This document shows, in pieces, positions 1 through 7,169 of a DNA stretch of 20,016 nucleotides. The DNA is taken from positions 1 to 20,016 of the forward strand of contig JARKQP010000965.1 of NCBI GenBank assembly GCA_029974875.1, read 5' to 3'. The notes below the pieces were generated by a model that did not search any database, had not been told where the DNA came from, and saw only the letters and a list, made by a program, of their open reading frames with translations. The DNA comes from Mobilitalea sp. (GTDB lineage Bacteria; Bacillota_A; Clostridia; Lachnospirales; Lachnospiraceae). Both the position numbers and the translations under genes were made by a program. The stretch's first letter is position 1. Each line of letters starts with the position of its first letter.

Positions 1-579
1 ATAGGTTCTGCCGTTATACCAGGGATGTCCGGGATTTGATTCCATATAGGCATACCACTTGCTCCCTTCTGCCTTATCCTCCTCTTTTATTCTATGATAG
101 CTTTTTATACTTCCATCCGGATGCAGCATAATATCATAGCAGGATAACAATTCCCCTTCACCCGTGCGGATGCCAACTGCAAAATTAGCCATATAGTCCT
201 TATCCCTATTAACATCGTCATCGCCATACGGAACCTGTGTAAACAGCAGGTGCTTTACGCCATATGCCGGTTCTTGTGTTACTTTGCCTCCTGCATATCC
301 TGACGGCCACCTGTCTTCATCATATAGATAGGTCAGGAGGTCCAATTCTTTTCCTCTCTCAACACATGCTTTTATAATCTCCAGAAATTCTTCTCCCAAA
401 TATGGCGTGTCAAGTCCTACCCGTGTATGGATATGATATCCTCCGAAGCCCATCTTCTTGAATATTTCCAGTTGCTTTAATACCGTTTCCTTTTCCAATT
501 TTGTATTCCATGCCCAAAAAGGAGCTCCCCGGTACCGTTTATCAGGATTTTTAAATTCTTTCTCTAAATAATGTCCCAT
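1..579 (-). CDS. GH106-like glycoside hydrolase, N-terminal part (truncated by window edge)
   Basis: Only the first 193 codons are inside the window; the frame is open to base 1. The ATG at 577-579 has a strong ribosome binding site (AGGAGG, plus-strand cctcct at 585-590). The protein has the opening blocks seen in GH106-type proteins: APFWAWN near residue 19, then a Lys/Glu-rich helix, GGYHIHTRVG, TPYLGEEF, and the hallmark YLYDEDRWPSGYAGG near residues 85-100. GH106 contains alpha-L-rhamnosidases, but many relatives in Clostridia are uncharacterised, so rhamnose specificity is only a possibility. No signal peptide is seen, so it should act in the cytoplasm on sugar brought in by the transporter encoded just upstream. 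It is the last visible gene of the transporter run, 91 bp after the second permease. Confidence 0.8.
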   Translation of the reverse strand, partial: MGHYLEKEFKNPDKRYRGAPFWAWNTKLEKETVLKQLEIFKKMGFGGYHIHTRVGLDTPYLGEEFLEIIKACVERGKELDLLTYLYDEDRWPSGYAGGKVTQEPAYGVKHLLFTQVPYGDDDVNRDKDYMANFAVGIRTGEGELLSCYDIMLHPDGSIKSYHRIKEEDKAEGSKWYAYMESNPGHPWYNGRTY

Positions 580-632
580 AAAAACCTCCTATGTTCCCTC
601 TATAATGCTTCCATGAATTTATATCAGCAATA

Positions 633-659
633 GTGGGCGGCATTATTAATACCACCCAC
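633..659 (-). other. Stem-loop between permease and GH106-like gene
   Basis: On the minus-strand transcript, GTGGGTGG pairs with CCGCCCAC, giving eight base pairs including one G-U, around an 11-nt loop. It lies directly after the permease stop codon. No T-run follows, so it is not a convincing intrinsic terminator. It could be a processing or stabilising hairpin, or a weak terminator that lowers expression of the distal glycosidase gene. Confidence 0.4.
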
Positions 660-670
660 CCACTTGGAAA

Positions 671-1618
671 CTATTTTGCTGCTACCCGTCTTTTTAAAAG
701 GAATGCAATTCTTTTTGCTTCAGAAGAATACCCCATGACAATGACCAGGAATAATCCCAGCACAATATCCTGAAGAGCATCCGGAAGTCCCATCGCAATA
801 AATCCATTAAAAATAATTGATATGCATAGGCTTCCAATCAAAATCAGCAGGGGCATATTATCCACCGTTTTTCTCATCTGCCGGCCAATAATCACACACA
901 TGATCGGCTTAAATATTAACCCCATTGTTCCCATATCAGTACTAGCCGTAATTGCTCCTGAATAGCATATTGTTAATACCGCTGCAATGGCACAAAATAA
1001 TCCGGTCAAAAGAATAGCAATGAATTTAACTCTGGCAGCATCAACGCCAACATTCTTACACATCTTTTCATCATTGCCCACTGCGGTGATATGGCAGCCT
1101 ATTCCCATTTTGTAATAGATCATATAACAAAGGATACCGGCTAATATAAGAATGATTATATTGTTCGGATAAGTCCCTATCTTATAAATATCACTACTTA
1201 ACCTAAGATATCCGCTGCTGCCTGTCAATTTTGCCCCTAACACCTCGTATATCATAACAATTCCTAAGGATACAACCATGACAGGGATTTTAAGGTAATG
1301 GTACACAATCGCCATCAGTAACGCTCCGAACATAGCACCGATGAAGCATCCTAACAGCAGTCCCGTTACCCCCAGGCCCTGTGACATAATACCTCCCAGA
1401 ATGGCTGCAAATACCGTTCTTGCCCCCATACTAAAGTCCATTAGCTCAGCACTCATTAACAGGCTCAGCCCTAAACCTAATACCACCAAGGTGACACTTT
1501 GGCTGAACACGATCGAGAGGCTATGTACGCCAAACCCCGGAGCAACCAATGAAAAAATCAGAAATAGTCCAGCCGGTAATAACAACAGTTTCATAACATT
1601 GATTAGGTTCTTACCCAT
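671..1618 (-). CDS. Sugar ABC transporter permease (RbsC-like, second of two)
   Basis: A 315-residue very hydrophobic protein with about eight to ten predicted membrane segments, of the BPD_transp_2 (RbsC/AraH) type used by CUT2 monosaccharide ABC importers. The motif around residues 56-75 (AELMDFSMGARTVFAA) corresponds to the conserved 'DLSVGS' region of this family. The mid-protein block GNDEKMCKNVGVDAARVK matches the cytoplasmic loop that contacts the ATPase in relatives. The start at ATG 1616-1618 is preceded by a GAGGA ribosome binding site at about 7 bp. It lies 21 bp downstream of the binding-protein gene. With the other permease (2889-3809) it presumably forms a heterodimeric channel; many CUT2 systems use a homodimer, so two distinct permeases are worth noting. 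Confidence 0.9.
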   Translation of the reverse strand: MGKNLINVMKLLLLPAGLFLIFSLVAPGFGVHSLSIVFSQSVTLVVLGLGLSLLMSAELMDFSMGARTVFAAILGGIMSQGLGVTGLLLGCFIGAMFGALLMAIVYHYLKIPVMVVSLGIVMIYEVLGAKLTGSSGYLRLSSDIYKIGTYPNNIIILILAGILCYMIYYKMGIGCHITAVGNDEKMCKNVGVDAARVKFIAILLTGLFCAIAAVLTICYSGAITASTDMGTMGLIFKPIMCVIIGRQMRKTVDNMPLLILIGSLCISIIFNGFIAMGLPDALQDIVLGLFLVIVMGYSSEAKRIAFLLKRRVAAK

Positions 1619-1639
1619 CTGAATTCCTCTTTCCCTACT

Positions 1640-2842
1640 TTAGTTTACTGCATTTTTGGTAAATTCATCAATCATACTCTGCATTGCTTCTGCAGTTAAA
1701 TCCGGATTCTCAGCCTTTATAAACTGCTTCATCCCATCATTTGTATAATACAAAGTAGAAGCGTCTCCGAATTTCTCCAGCCACTTATCAGCGGTTTCTT
1801 TATCATTGATATCAAACATGGTACAGCTTAATGTCACTTTCCCGTCTGAGATAGGAGTACCCATACAGGTATTAGCCAAAAGTGTAAAGCTTATAAACGG
1901 ATCATATCCCCAGCTCGGTAGTCCTGAACAGGTAACCAGAATACCTTTTTCAAATAATTCACTCATGGAATCCGGGAAATCGATGGTAGCCAGCTTCACA
2001 GCTTCTGTACGTCCGGCATCCTCAATCGCTTTTGCAACTGCTTCGTGAACGCCCGCACCCGTAGCTCCAACAATGAAGACTGCATCCAGATCACTATACG
2101 CTGTAAGGAAGCTCTCTGTTGCTGCCGTTGCATCAGATGCCTGAGCGATATCCCTTGATTCCGCAACGATCTCCATTCCGAATTCTTCACAAGCTTTTTC
2201 CGCTCCCTCTTCCCTTAAGTCAGTTGTTGTATTGCCCTTTGCCAATGATATAACGGCAATCTTTTTTGCCCCCAAAGCATTCAGGTTCGACATTACCCGG
2301 TAACCTGTTGTTACTTCATCCTCAAAGCATTTTCCAACATAATATTTTGAAGACTCCACGATTTGTTTTACTTCTTCATCTAAGATATTTCTAAAGCAGA
2401 TACTCCAATATACTCCCGCTTCATCGCAGAGCGCTGCAACTGTAGGTAATACTGAGTCTGAAGGCGGCCCAATGATAATTCCGTCAACACCTGCCGCAAT
2501 CTGATTCTCAACAAAAGCAATGGTAGCATCTGCTGACGCTGCTACACCGCCTTGAAAAACAACTTCTCCGCCTGCTGCTCCAGCAAAGGCTTTAATATTA
2601 TTACTCATAAGACTAAACATGGTCGCTCCGCTGTCAGTCAAACCTACGGCAATCTTAAAGGGCTTTGTCCCGGCAACGGAGCCTCCATTCCCATCACTGC
2701 CTGAATCCGTATTATCCGTCCCCGTAGATGTATCTGCCGGTGCCGTTTGATCCGTTGTACCGGTTTTCTTTTGGGTACAGCCTGCTGTTCCCACGATCAA
2801 TAATGCAATTACCATAATGATTGATAATAATTTTTTATTCAT
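1640..2842 (-). CDS. Sugar ABC transporter substrate-binding lipoprotein (RbsB-like)
   Basis: A 400-residue extracytoplasmic binding protein. The open frame extends upstream to 2932, but the ATG at 2840-2842 is chosen because it has a GAGGG ribosome binding site and begins a typical lipoprotein signal: MNKK, a hydrophobic core, then the lipobox TAGC with Cys22 as lipid anchor. A low-complexity Thr/Ser/Asp/Gly linker follows (about residues 23-60). The mature domain from KPFKIAVGLTDSG has the periplasmic binding protein type I fold (Peripla_BP_4): a first lobe ending in the GVDGIIIGPPSD strand, a second lobe with NALGAKKIAVISLAKGN, then DAVFIVGATGAGVHEAV. It delivers the ligand to the two permeases. 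The ligand is not deducible; the family binds ribose, galactose, rhamnose, autoinducer-2 and others. Confidence 0.92.
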   Translation of the reverse strand: MNKKLLSIIMVIALLIVGTAGCTQKKTGTTDQTAPADTSTGTDNTDSGSDGNGGSVAGTKPFKIAVGLTDSGATMFSLMSNNIKAFAGAAGGEVVFQGGVAASADATIAFVENQIAAGVDGIIIGPPSDSVLPTVAALCDEAGVYWSICFRNILDEEVKQIVESSKYYVGKCFEDEVTTGYRVMSNLNALGAKKIAVISLAKGNTTTDLREEGAEKACEEFGMEIVAESRDIAQASDATAATESFLTAYSDLDAVFIVGATGAGVHEAVAKAIEDAGRTEAVKLATIDFPDSMSELFEKGILVTCSGLPSWGYDPFISFTLLANTCMGTPISDGKVTLSCTMFDINDKETADKWLEKFGDASTLYYTNDGMKQFIKAENPDLTAEAMQSMIDEFTKNAVN

Positions 2843-2888
2843 ATTTTCCCTCCTTAATAGTGACAATAGATAATTTATTTCCTTTGCT

Positions 2889-3809
2889 TTACTTAATAAC
2901 AACAAGATTCTTCCTATCAAAGGATATTGCAATTGTAATTAAGAATACAATGCCCTTGATGAGCTGCTTATCATATGTACTAAGTCCCATCAGCACCATA
3001 CCGTTGGTTAAAAACGCCATGGTCAGACTTCCTACGATAACTGAACTAAATTTGGTTCCATAGCCTCCGGAAAGAGGTATTCCACCAAGCAGTGCCGCAC
3101 ACAGAACATTCATAAACAACTCATGTCCCGTTAATACGGTTGATGTACCTGTCCTGATCAGGCTAAAAAACCCCAACATACCCGACAAGGCTCCTGCAGT
3201 TATAAATGCTGCTGTTTTTAATTTGCCCACCTTAACACCTGACTGCTTCGCCGCTTCCTCACAGGAGCCTATTGCCCGGCAGCTTTTCCCATATGCCGTA
3301 TACCGGAATACATAAAAGCCCGCTAATATTACAATCAATATCACAGAAAACCTTACCGTTAACGTATTCCATTTCAGCATGGAAAACGGGGCTGTCAGAC
3401 TGCCTCCCGCCAAAGCCAATATTAAAATTCCATTGATAATGAACTGCACGGACAAGGTTCCGATCAATGAGCCTATCTTCAGCTTAACATGGACAAACCC
3501 ATTGATAAGGCCTGCCAGCATTCCCGGTATAATGGCAAATGGTATGGCAAGGAGCGGATGTATCCCTGCTCCGACCGCAGCCGTAGCACAGCAAAGCCCC
3601 ATAATGGAACCTATCGAAAAGTCCAAGTTTCCCTGGGCCATAATAAAGATGTAACCGGTCACTCCAATAATAATGAAGAAGCATTCACTTACGATTGCCT
3701 TGAAATTCGTTAAGTTAAGTACCCTGCCGCCACTATATATTTGGAAGAAGACAATTACTCCCACAAGGCCTAGATACGGGAAAATTGTTTTGATATTTAT
3801 CTTTTTCAC
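2889..3809 (-). CDS. Sugar ABC transporter permease (RbsC-like, first of two)
   Basis: A 306-residue BPD_transp_2 permease with about eight to ten hydrophobic segments. The block MAQGNLDFSIGSIMGL near residues 57-72 is the family signature region, and YGKSCRAIGSCEEAAKQSGVKV is the coupling loop. The start appears to be GTG (plus-strand cac at 3807-3809) with a GGGGGG-type ribosome binding site 7 bp upstream; no in-frame ATG fits better. It starts 12 bp after the ATPase stop codon, so translation is probably coupled. The binding-protein gene follows after 46 bp. Sequence similarity to the other permease in this operon is limited to family motifs, so this is an old paralogous pair and not a recent duplication. 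Confidence 0.9.
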   Translation of the reverse strand: MKKINIKTIFPYLGLVGVIVFFQIYSGGRVLNLTNFKAIVSECFFIIIGVTGYIFIMAQGNLDFSIGSIMGLCCATAAVGAGIHPLLAIPFAIIPGMLAGLINGFVHVKLKIGSLIGTLSVQFIINGILILALAGGSLTAPFSMLKWNTLTVRFSVILIVILAGFYVFRYTAYGKSCRAIGSCEEAAKQSGVKVGKLKTAAFITAGALSGMLGFFSLIRTGTSTVLTGHELFMNVLCAALLGGIPLSGGYGTKFSSVIVGSLTMAFLTNGMVLMGLSTYDKQLIKGIVFLITIAISFDRKNLVVIK

Positions 3810-3821
3810 AACAAATCCCCC

Positions 3822-5321
3822 CTATACCATATATTCAATCAGTACTGATTCCGTGGGATTTTCCTCACGCATAAACTCACCACTGATTTTACCGTTTTTC
3901 AGGATAAGAACACGGTCACTCATACCAATCACCTCAGGCAGCTCCTCTGATATCAAGATAATGCTCTTACCTTCATTCTTTAATTTTACCATTAACTTAT
4001 AGATATTAGCCTTTACACCGATATCGATCCCTCTTGTCGGACAATCCAGAATAAGAACATCTGCCCCGAATCCCAGCCATTTTGCCAATGCCACCTTTTG
4101 CTTGTTTCCGCCCGACAATTCCATAACATACTGTTTGCTATCCTGCATTTTTATCTCCAGCTGGTCAGCCCAGTAGTCTACAAACTTCCTCTCATCACCC
4201 GGAAGAATACATCCGTTCTTTTCCAGCTTGTCATAGGATGCAATACAAATATTATCCAGTATGGGGGCACTTGTCATAAGTGCTTCCTGATCCCGGTTCT
4301 TAGCAATGTATCCAATCTTTTTATTCATTGCTTTGGCCGGTGTATCAATTTTATGTCCCATAGCATCCTGTACCTCACCAACCGTCAAGGGCAAAAGTCC
4401 AAATGCTATTCTTCCGATGTCATGCATGCCACAGTCAGCAAGACCTCCGATACCAAGGATTTCACCTTTGTGAAGTACAAAGCTGACATTGTCCAGCTTA
4501 CCGGCAGTTGCGCTTTTTATCTGAAGAACAATCTCTTTGTTTTTACAAGATTCCATATCAGCCCGGTAATAATGGTCCGACACTTCACGCCCAACCATCA
4601 GCTTTCTGATCACCTGCGGTGAAAACTCCTGCTTTTCCAAGGTATCTATGTAGTTACCATCTCTAAGCACAGTAAGCCGGTCACACTTATCCATCATTTC
4701 ATCAATGTCATGGGAAATAAAAATAACACTGTTTCCCTCGTCCTTCATTTTAGTCATGATATGATAGAGAATATCCCTCCCCGTTCGGCTCAAGGCAGTT
4801 GTTGTTTCATCTACAATAAGAATTTTAGGCTTTTCCCTGATCGCACGTGCCAACTCGACAAGCTTACCATCTTCAAAGCTAAGCTTACCGCACATCGCTG
4901 AGGATGATATATGATCCGCACCAATTTCCTGTAAAGCTTTTACCGCCTCTTTTCTCATTCTGGTTCCATCTAATATCCCAGCTTTACGGAAGCGCTTTTC
5001 ACCACCAATAAAAATGTTATTTGCTACAGAAAGATGGTCAAAGGTGCTTTTTTCCTGTAAAATCATGCAGATTCCAGATTGGTTCGCTTCTACGCTGCTT
5101 TTCGGTGCATAAGGCTGTCCTTCCAAATAGATTGCTCCATCATCAGCCTCTTGGATACCTGCAATAATGGAAGTTAAGGTAGATTTTCCGGAACCATTCT
5201 CTCCGATAAGTCCAAGAATCTCTCCACTTCTAAGTTCCAGCTTCACTCCCTTAAGAGCCTTTGTTATGCCAAAGCTTTTAAAAATGCCTTTCGCCTCAAG
5301 CAGATTTTTTTGCTGACCCAT
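3822..5321 (-). CDS. Sugar ABC transporter ATP-binding protein (RbsA/MglA-like, tandem ATPase domains)
   Basis: A 499-residue cytoplasmic ATPase with two fused nucleotide-binding domains. The open frame runs upstream to 5525, but the ATG at 5319-5321 fits the family start (MGQQ..LLEAKGIFKSFG) and a nearby AAAGGA ribosome binding site. Domain 1 has a full Walker A (GENGSGKST, residues 40-48), a degenerate signature (LSFEDGK, from 147), Walker B ILIVDE ending at Glu172, and switch His204. Domain 2 has no canonical Walker A (GGLADCG near 292-298, as usual in RbsA-type proteins), an intact signature LSGGNKQKV (402-410) and Walker B VLILDC, where the expected catalytic Glu is Cys427, followed by PTRGID. 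It powers uptake through the two permeases and heads the transporter operon, divergent from the two-component genes. Confidence 0.92.
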   Translation of the reverse strand: MGQQKNLLEAKGIFKSFGITKALKGVKLELRSGEILGLIGENGSGKSTLTSIIAGIQEADDGAIYLEGQPYAPKSSVEANQSGICMILQEKSTFDHLSVANNIFIGGEKRFRKAGILDGTRMRKEAVKALQEIGADHISSSAMCGKLSFEDGKLVELARAIREKPKILIVDETTTALSRTGRDILYHIMTKMKDEGNSVIFISHDIDEMMDKCDRLTVLRDGNYIDTLEKQEFSPQVIRKLMVGREVSDHYYRADMESCKNKEIVLQIKSATAGKLDNVSFVLHKGEILGIGGLADCGMHDIGRIAFGLLPLTVGEVQDAMGHKIDTPAKAMNKKIGYIAKNRDQEALMTSAPILDNICIASYDKLEKNGCILPGDERKFVDYWADQLEIKMQDSKQYVMELSGGNKQKVALAKWLGFGADVLILDCPTRGIDIGVKANIYKLMVKLKNEGKSIILISEELPEVIGMSDRVLILKNGKISGEFMREENPTESVLIEYMV

Positions 5322-5389
5322 TGCATTTTTTCCTTTCCCTAGTAATATTACAAAGCACGTGTGCACACTTCTTTTGCTTTGATATCTGT

Positions 5390-5418
5390 ATTCTAGCAAG
5401 CATCCTCCCTTTTTTAAA
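5390..5418 (-). promoter_or_regulatory. Putative promoter of the sugar ABC transporter operon
   Basis: On the minus strand, a -35-like TTTAAA (plus 5413-5418) and a -10-like TAGAAT (plus 5390-5395) are separated by 17 bp. Transcription would begin near 5383, leaving a leader of about 60 nt before the ATPase start. The weak -35 fits an activator-dependent promoter, and a direct repeat sits immediately upstream. A 10-bp perfect palindrome, GTGTGCACAC (5359-5368), lies in the predicted leader; whether it matters is unknown. Assigned by eye from sigma-A consensus only. Confidence 0.45.
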
Positions 5419-5429
5419 CATAAGGATTT

Positions 5430-5461
5430 GACTATTTTGTTATGTTTTCGACTGTTTTGTT
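5430..5461. promoter_or_regulatory. Direct repeat, candidate YesN-type response regulator binding site
   Basis: GACTATTTTGTT (5430-5441) and GACTGTTTTGTT (5450-5461) match at 11 of 12 positions and start exactly 20 bp apart, about two helical turns. AraC-type DNA-binding domains usually bind such tandem half-sites as two monomers. Relative to the predicted start of the transporter transcript near 5383, the repeats lie at about -47 to -58 and -67 to -78, which suits activation. They also lie upstream of the predicted promoter of the response-regulator gene, so one site could serve both directions. Binding is inferred. Confidence 0.5.
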
Positions 5462-5479
5462 TGCTATACCACTTCTCTA

Positions 5480-5507
5480 TTGAATTTTGCTTTTTATATG
5501 ATAGAAT
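5480..5507 (+). promoter_or_regulatory. Putative promoter of the two-component operon
   Basis: TTGAAT (5480-5485) and TAGAAT (5502-5507) are separated by 16 bp and resemble sigma-A -35 and -10 elements. Transcription would start near 5514, about 100 nt before the response-regulator ATG. No other good pair was found between here and 5615. Confidence 0.4.
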
Positions 5508-5614
5508 GAGTTCATATTGAATCATCTGTTGTATTAATTTTATTGGATCAGGTTCCTATTCTTTTGGAATAATAGCTTTTTGTTTAATCTTAATACAGCA
5601 TTGGGAGGTAGGAT

Positions 5615-7147
5615 ATGACAAAGTTGTCTGTGGTAATTGCTGATGATGACCACCTTATGTTGAAAAACCTGAAAAAGCTGGTTAATTGGGACAACCTGGG
5701 ATTTAAGGTGATCGCAACTGCTGCCAACGGTAAAGCCGCTTTACAATATCTTCGGAAATACCGCCCGCAGATCCTAATCACTGACATCATTATGCCCATC
5801 ATGAATGGCCTTGAATTGATTGAACAGGTACGTGAAGAATTTCCAGAAACCAAGATATTAATTATATCCTCCTATGACGAATTCGAATATGCCAAAAAGG
5901 CTATTGCAAAGGGTGTAACCGATTACATCTTAAAAACAGAGGTTACTGCTGCTTCTTTTACGGCAAAGCTATCCTCCTTACATCAAAGCTGCACCTCCCA
6001 AAACCGGATACTTTCCACCGCATTAAACCAGGAATTTTCTAATTTTTTAGATAATAATCCACGTTATACCGAATATGATACTGAAATAAATTATCCTCTC
6101 CTATCCCGATACTTAAATAAACGGTATCATTTTTTTATCATTATGCAGCAGATCGGATTCTACCGTCATATTCAAACTGCCTTAAGCAATTACAACGACG
6201 CCTCAAAATCCATCTACTCCGCTTTGCGGTCTATGGAGGAGCTCTCCACCGCGCCTATTATGTTTCCCCATAGGCACTTTACGGTTGTTGGTATTTCCGT
6301 TGAGAGTGACCATACAAACGAAACCTTTATCATCAACTCTTTAAGAAAAAAAATTCTTCTGTATCTAAACAGAAGATTTCCACACAAATGCATGCTCTTT
6401 TATTCTAATGCCCTGATTACTCCTATTGATTTACATCATTTTTATAATAGAGTGAATTATTTGATAGATTTTCATGCATCATTCCACATAGCTCCCGCGC
6501 TTTCCTTCCATGAGCTGGAAAACGAAATAATGGAAAATGCAATGGATGATTTTCCGTTTCAAAAGCTGTCGGTGGAGAGGGAACATTTAGATTCCGATAT
6601 ATTCCGGATAAAAGAATATCTGACCCGTTGTTACAAGCTTCGAAATTATCAGGCTATATTGAAATTCTTTCAAAATTTTTGTACCCATATGGAAATCATA
6701 AGTCATAATACCCAGCATTTTGATGAGCAGTATCTTATTCCTTCCTTAGAATTTTTACTGAAATGGGTGTTTAATCACTATGAGCAATGCATCAATCAAT
6801 TATCTGATAATCAGACCCGGGAATATTGCCTTCCGGTCGAAACCGCAATTCATTATATGCAGCAGAACTATTCCAACTATGCCCTTTCTGCAGAAGATAT
6901 CTCTGCACAGGCTAGTTTAAGCCCTGGACGTCTCGGTGTTTTATTTAAACAGGATACCGGAAAAACAATCAATGAATATCTAACAGATATGAGAATCAGG
7001 AATGCCATATATTTTTTAAGCAACACTACAATGAAGATCTATGAAATATCCGATAAATGCGGCTATAAATCCTCCCAGTATTTCAGCCAGATATTTTATC
7101 AACGGACCGGTAAAAGACCTATCGATTATCGCAAAATTCACCATTAA
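5615..7147 (+). CDS. YesN-type response regulator with AraC DNA-binding domain
   Basis: A 510-residue transcription factor. Residues 1-120 form a receiver domain with the acidic pocket DDD (10-12), phosphoacceptor Asp57 in LITDIIMP, a conserved Ser-Ser near 85-86 and Lys107 in DYILKTE. The central 270 residues are a poorly conserved linker typical of YesN-like proteins. Residues about 408-510 are a double helix-turn-helix AraC domain ending in the usual SQYFSQIFYQRTGKRPIDYRK. The ATG at 5615 has a GGGAGG ribosome binding site. The cognate kinase gene follows after 22 bp. The pair is divergent from the sugar ABC operon and most likely activates it when the external sugar is sensed. Confidence 0.93.
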   Translation: MTKLSVVIADDDHLMLKNLKKLVNWDNLGFKVIATAANGKAALQYLRKYRPQILITDIIMPIMNGLELIEQVREEFPETKILIISSYDEFEYAKKAIAKGVTDYILKTEVTAASFTAKLSSLHQSCTSQNRILSTALNQEFSNFLDNNPRYTEYDTEINYPLLSRYLNKRYHFFIIMQQIGFYRHIQTALSNYNDASKSIYSALRSMEELSTAPIMFPHRHFTVVGISVESDHTNETFIINSLRKKILLYLNRRFPHKCMLFYSNALITPIDLHHFYNRVNYLIDFHASFHIAPALSFHELENEIMENAMDDFPFQKLSVEREHLDSDIFRIKEYLTRCYKLRNYQAILKFFQNFCTHMEIISHNTQHFDEQYLIPSLEFLLKWVFNHYEQCINQLSDNQTREYCLPVETAIHYMQQNYSNYALSAEDISAQASLSPGRLGVLFKQDTGKTINEYLTDMRIRNAIYFLSNTTMKIYEISDKCGYKSSQYFSQIFYQRTGKRPIDYRKIHH

Positions 7148-7169
7148 CATTTAAAGCGGGTGTGGCCTT

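Noticed and set aside
4098..4622. 174-codon plus-strand frame inside the ABC ATPase gene
   Set aside because: It lies antisense to a gene with clear ATPase motifs and has no ribosome binding site or recognisable domain.
5359..5368. Perfect 10-bp palindrome GTGTGCACAC in the transporter leader
   Set aside because: It is short and isolated, with no second copy at other promoters in the window; noted in the promoter entry but not called an operator.
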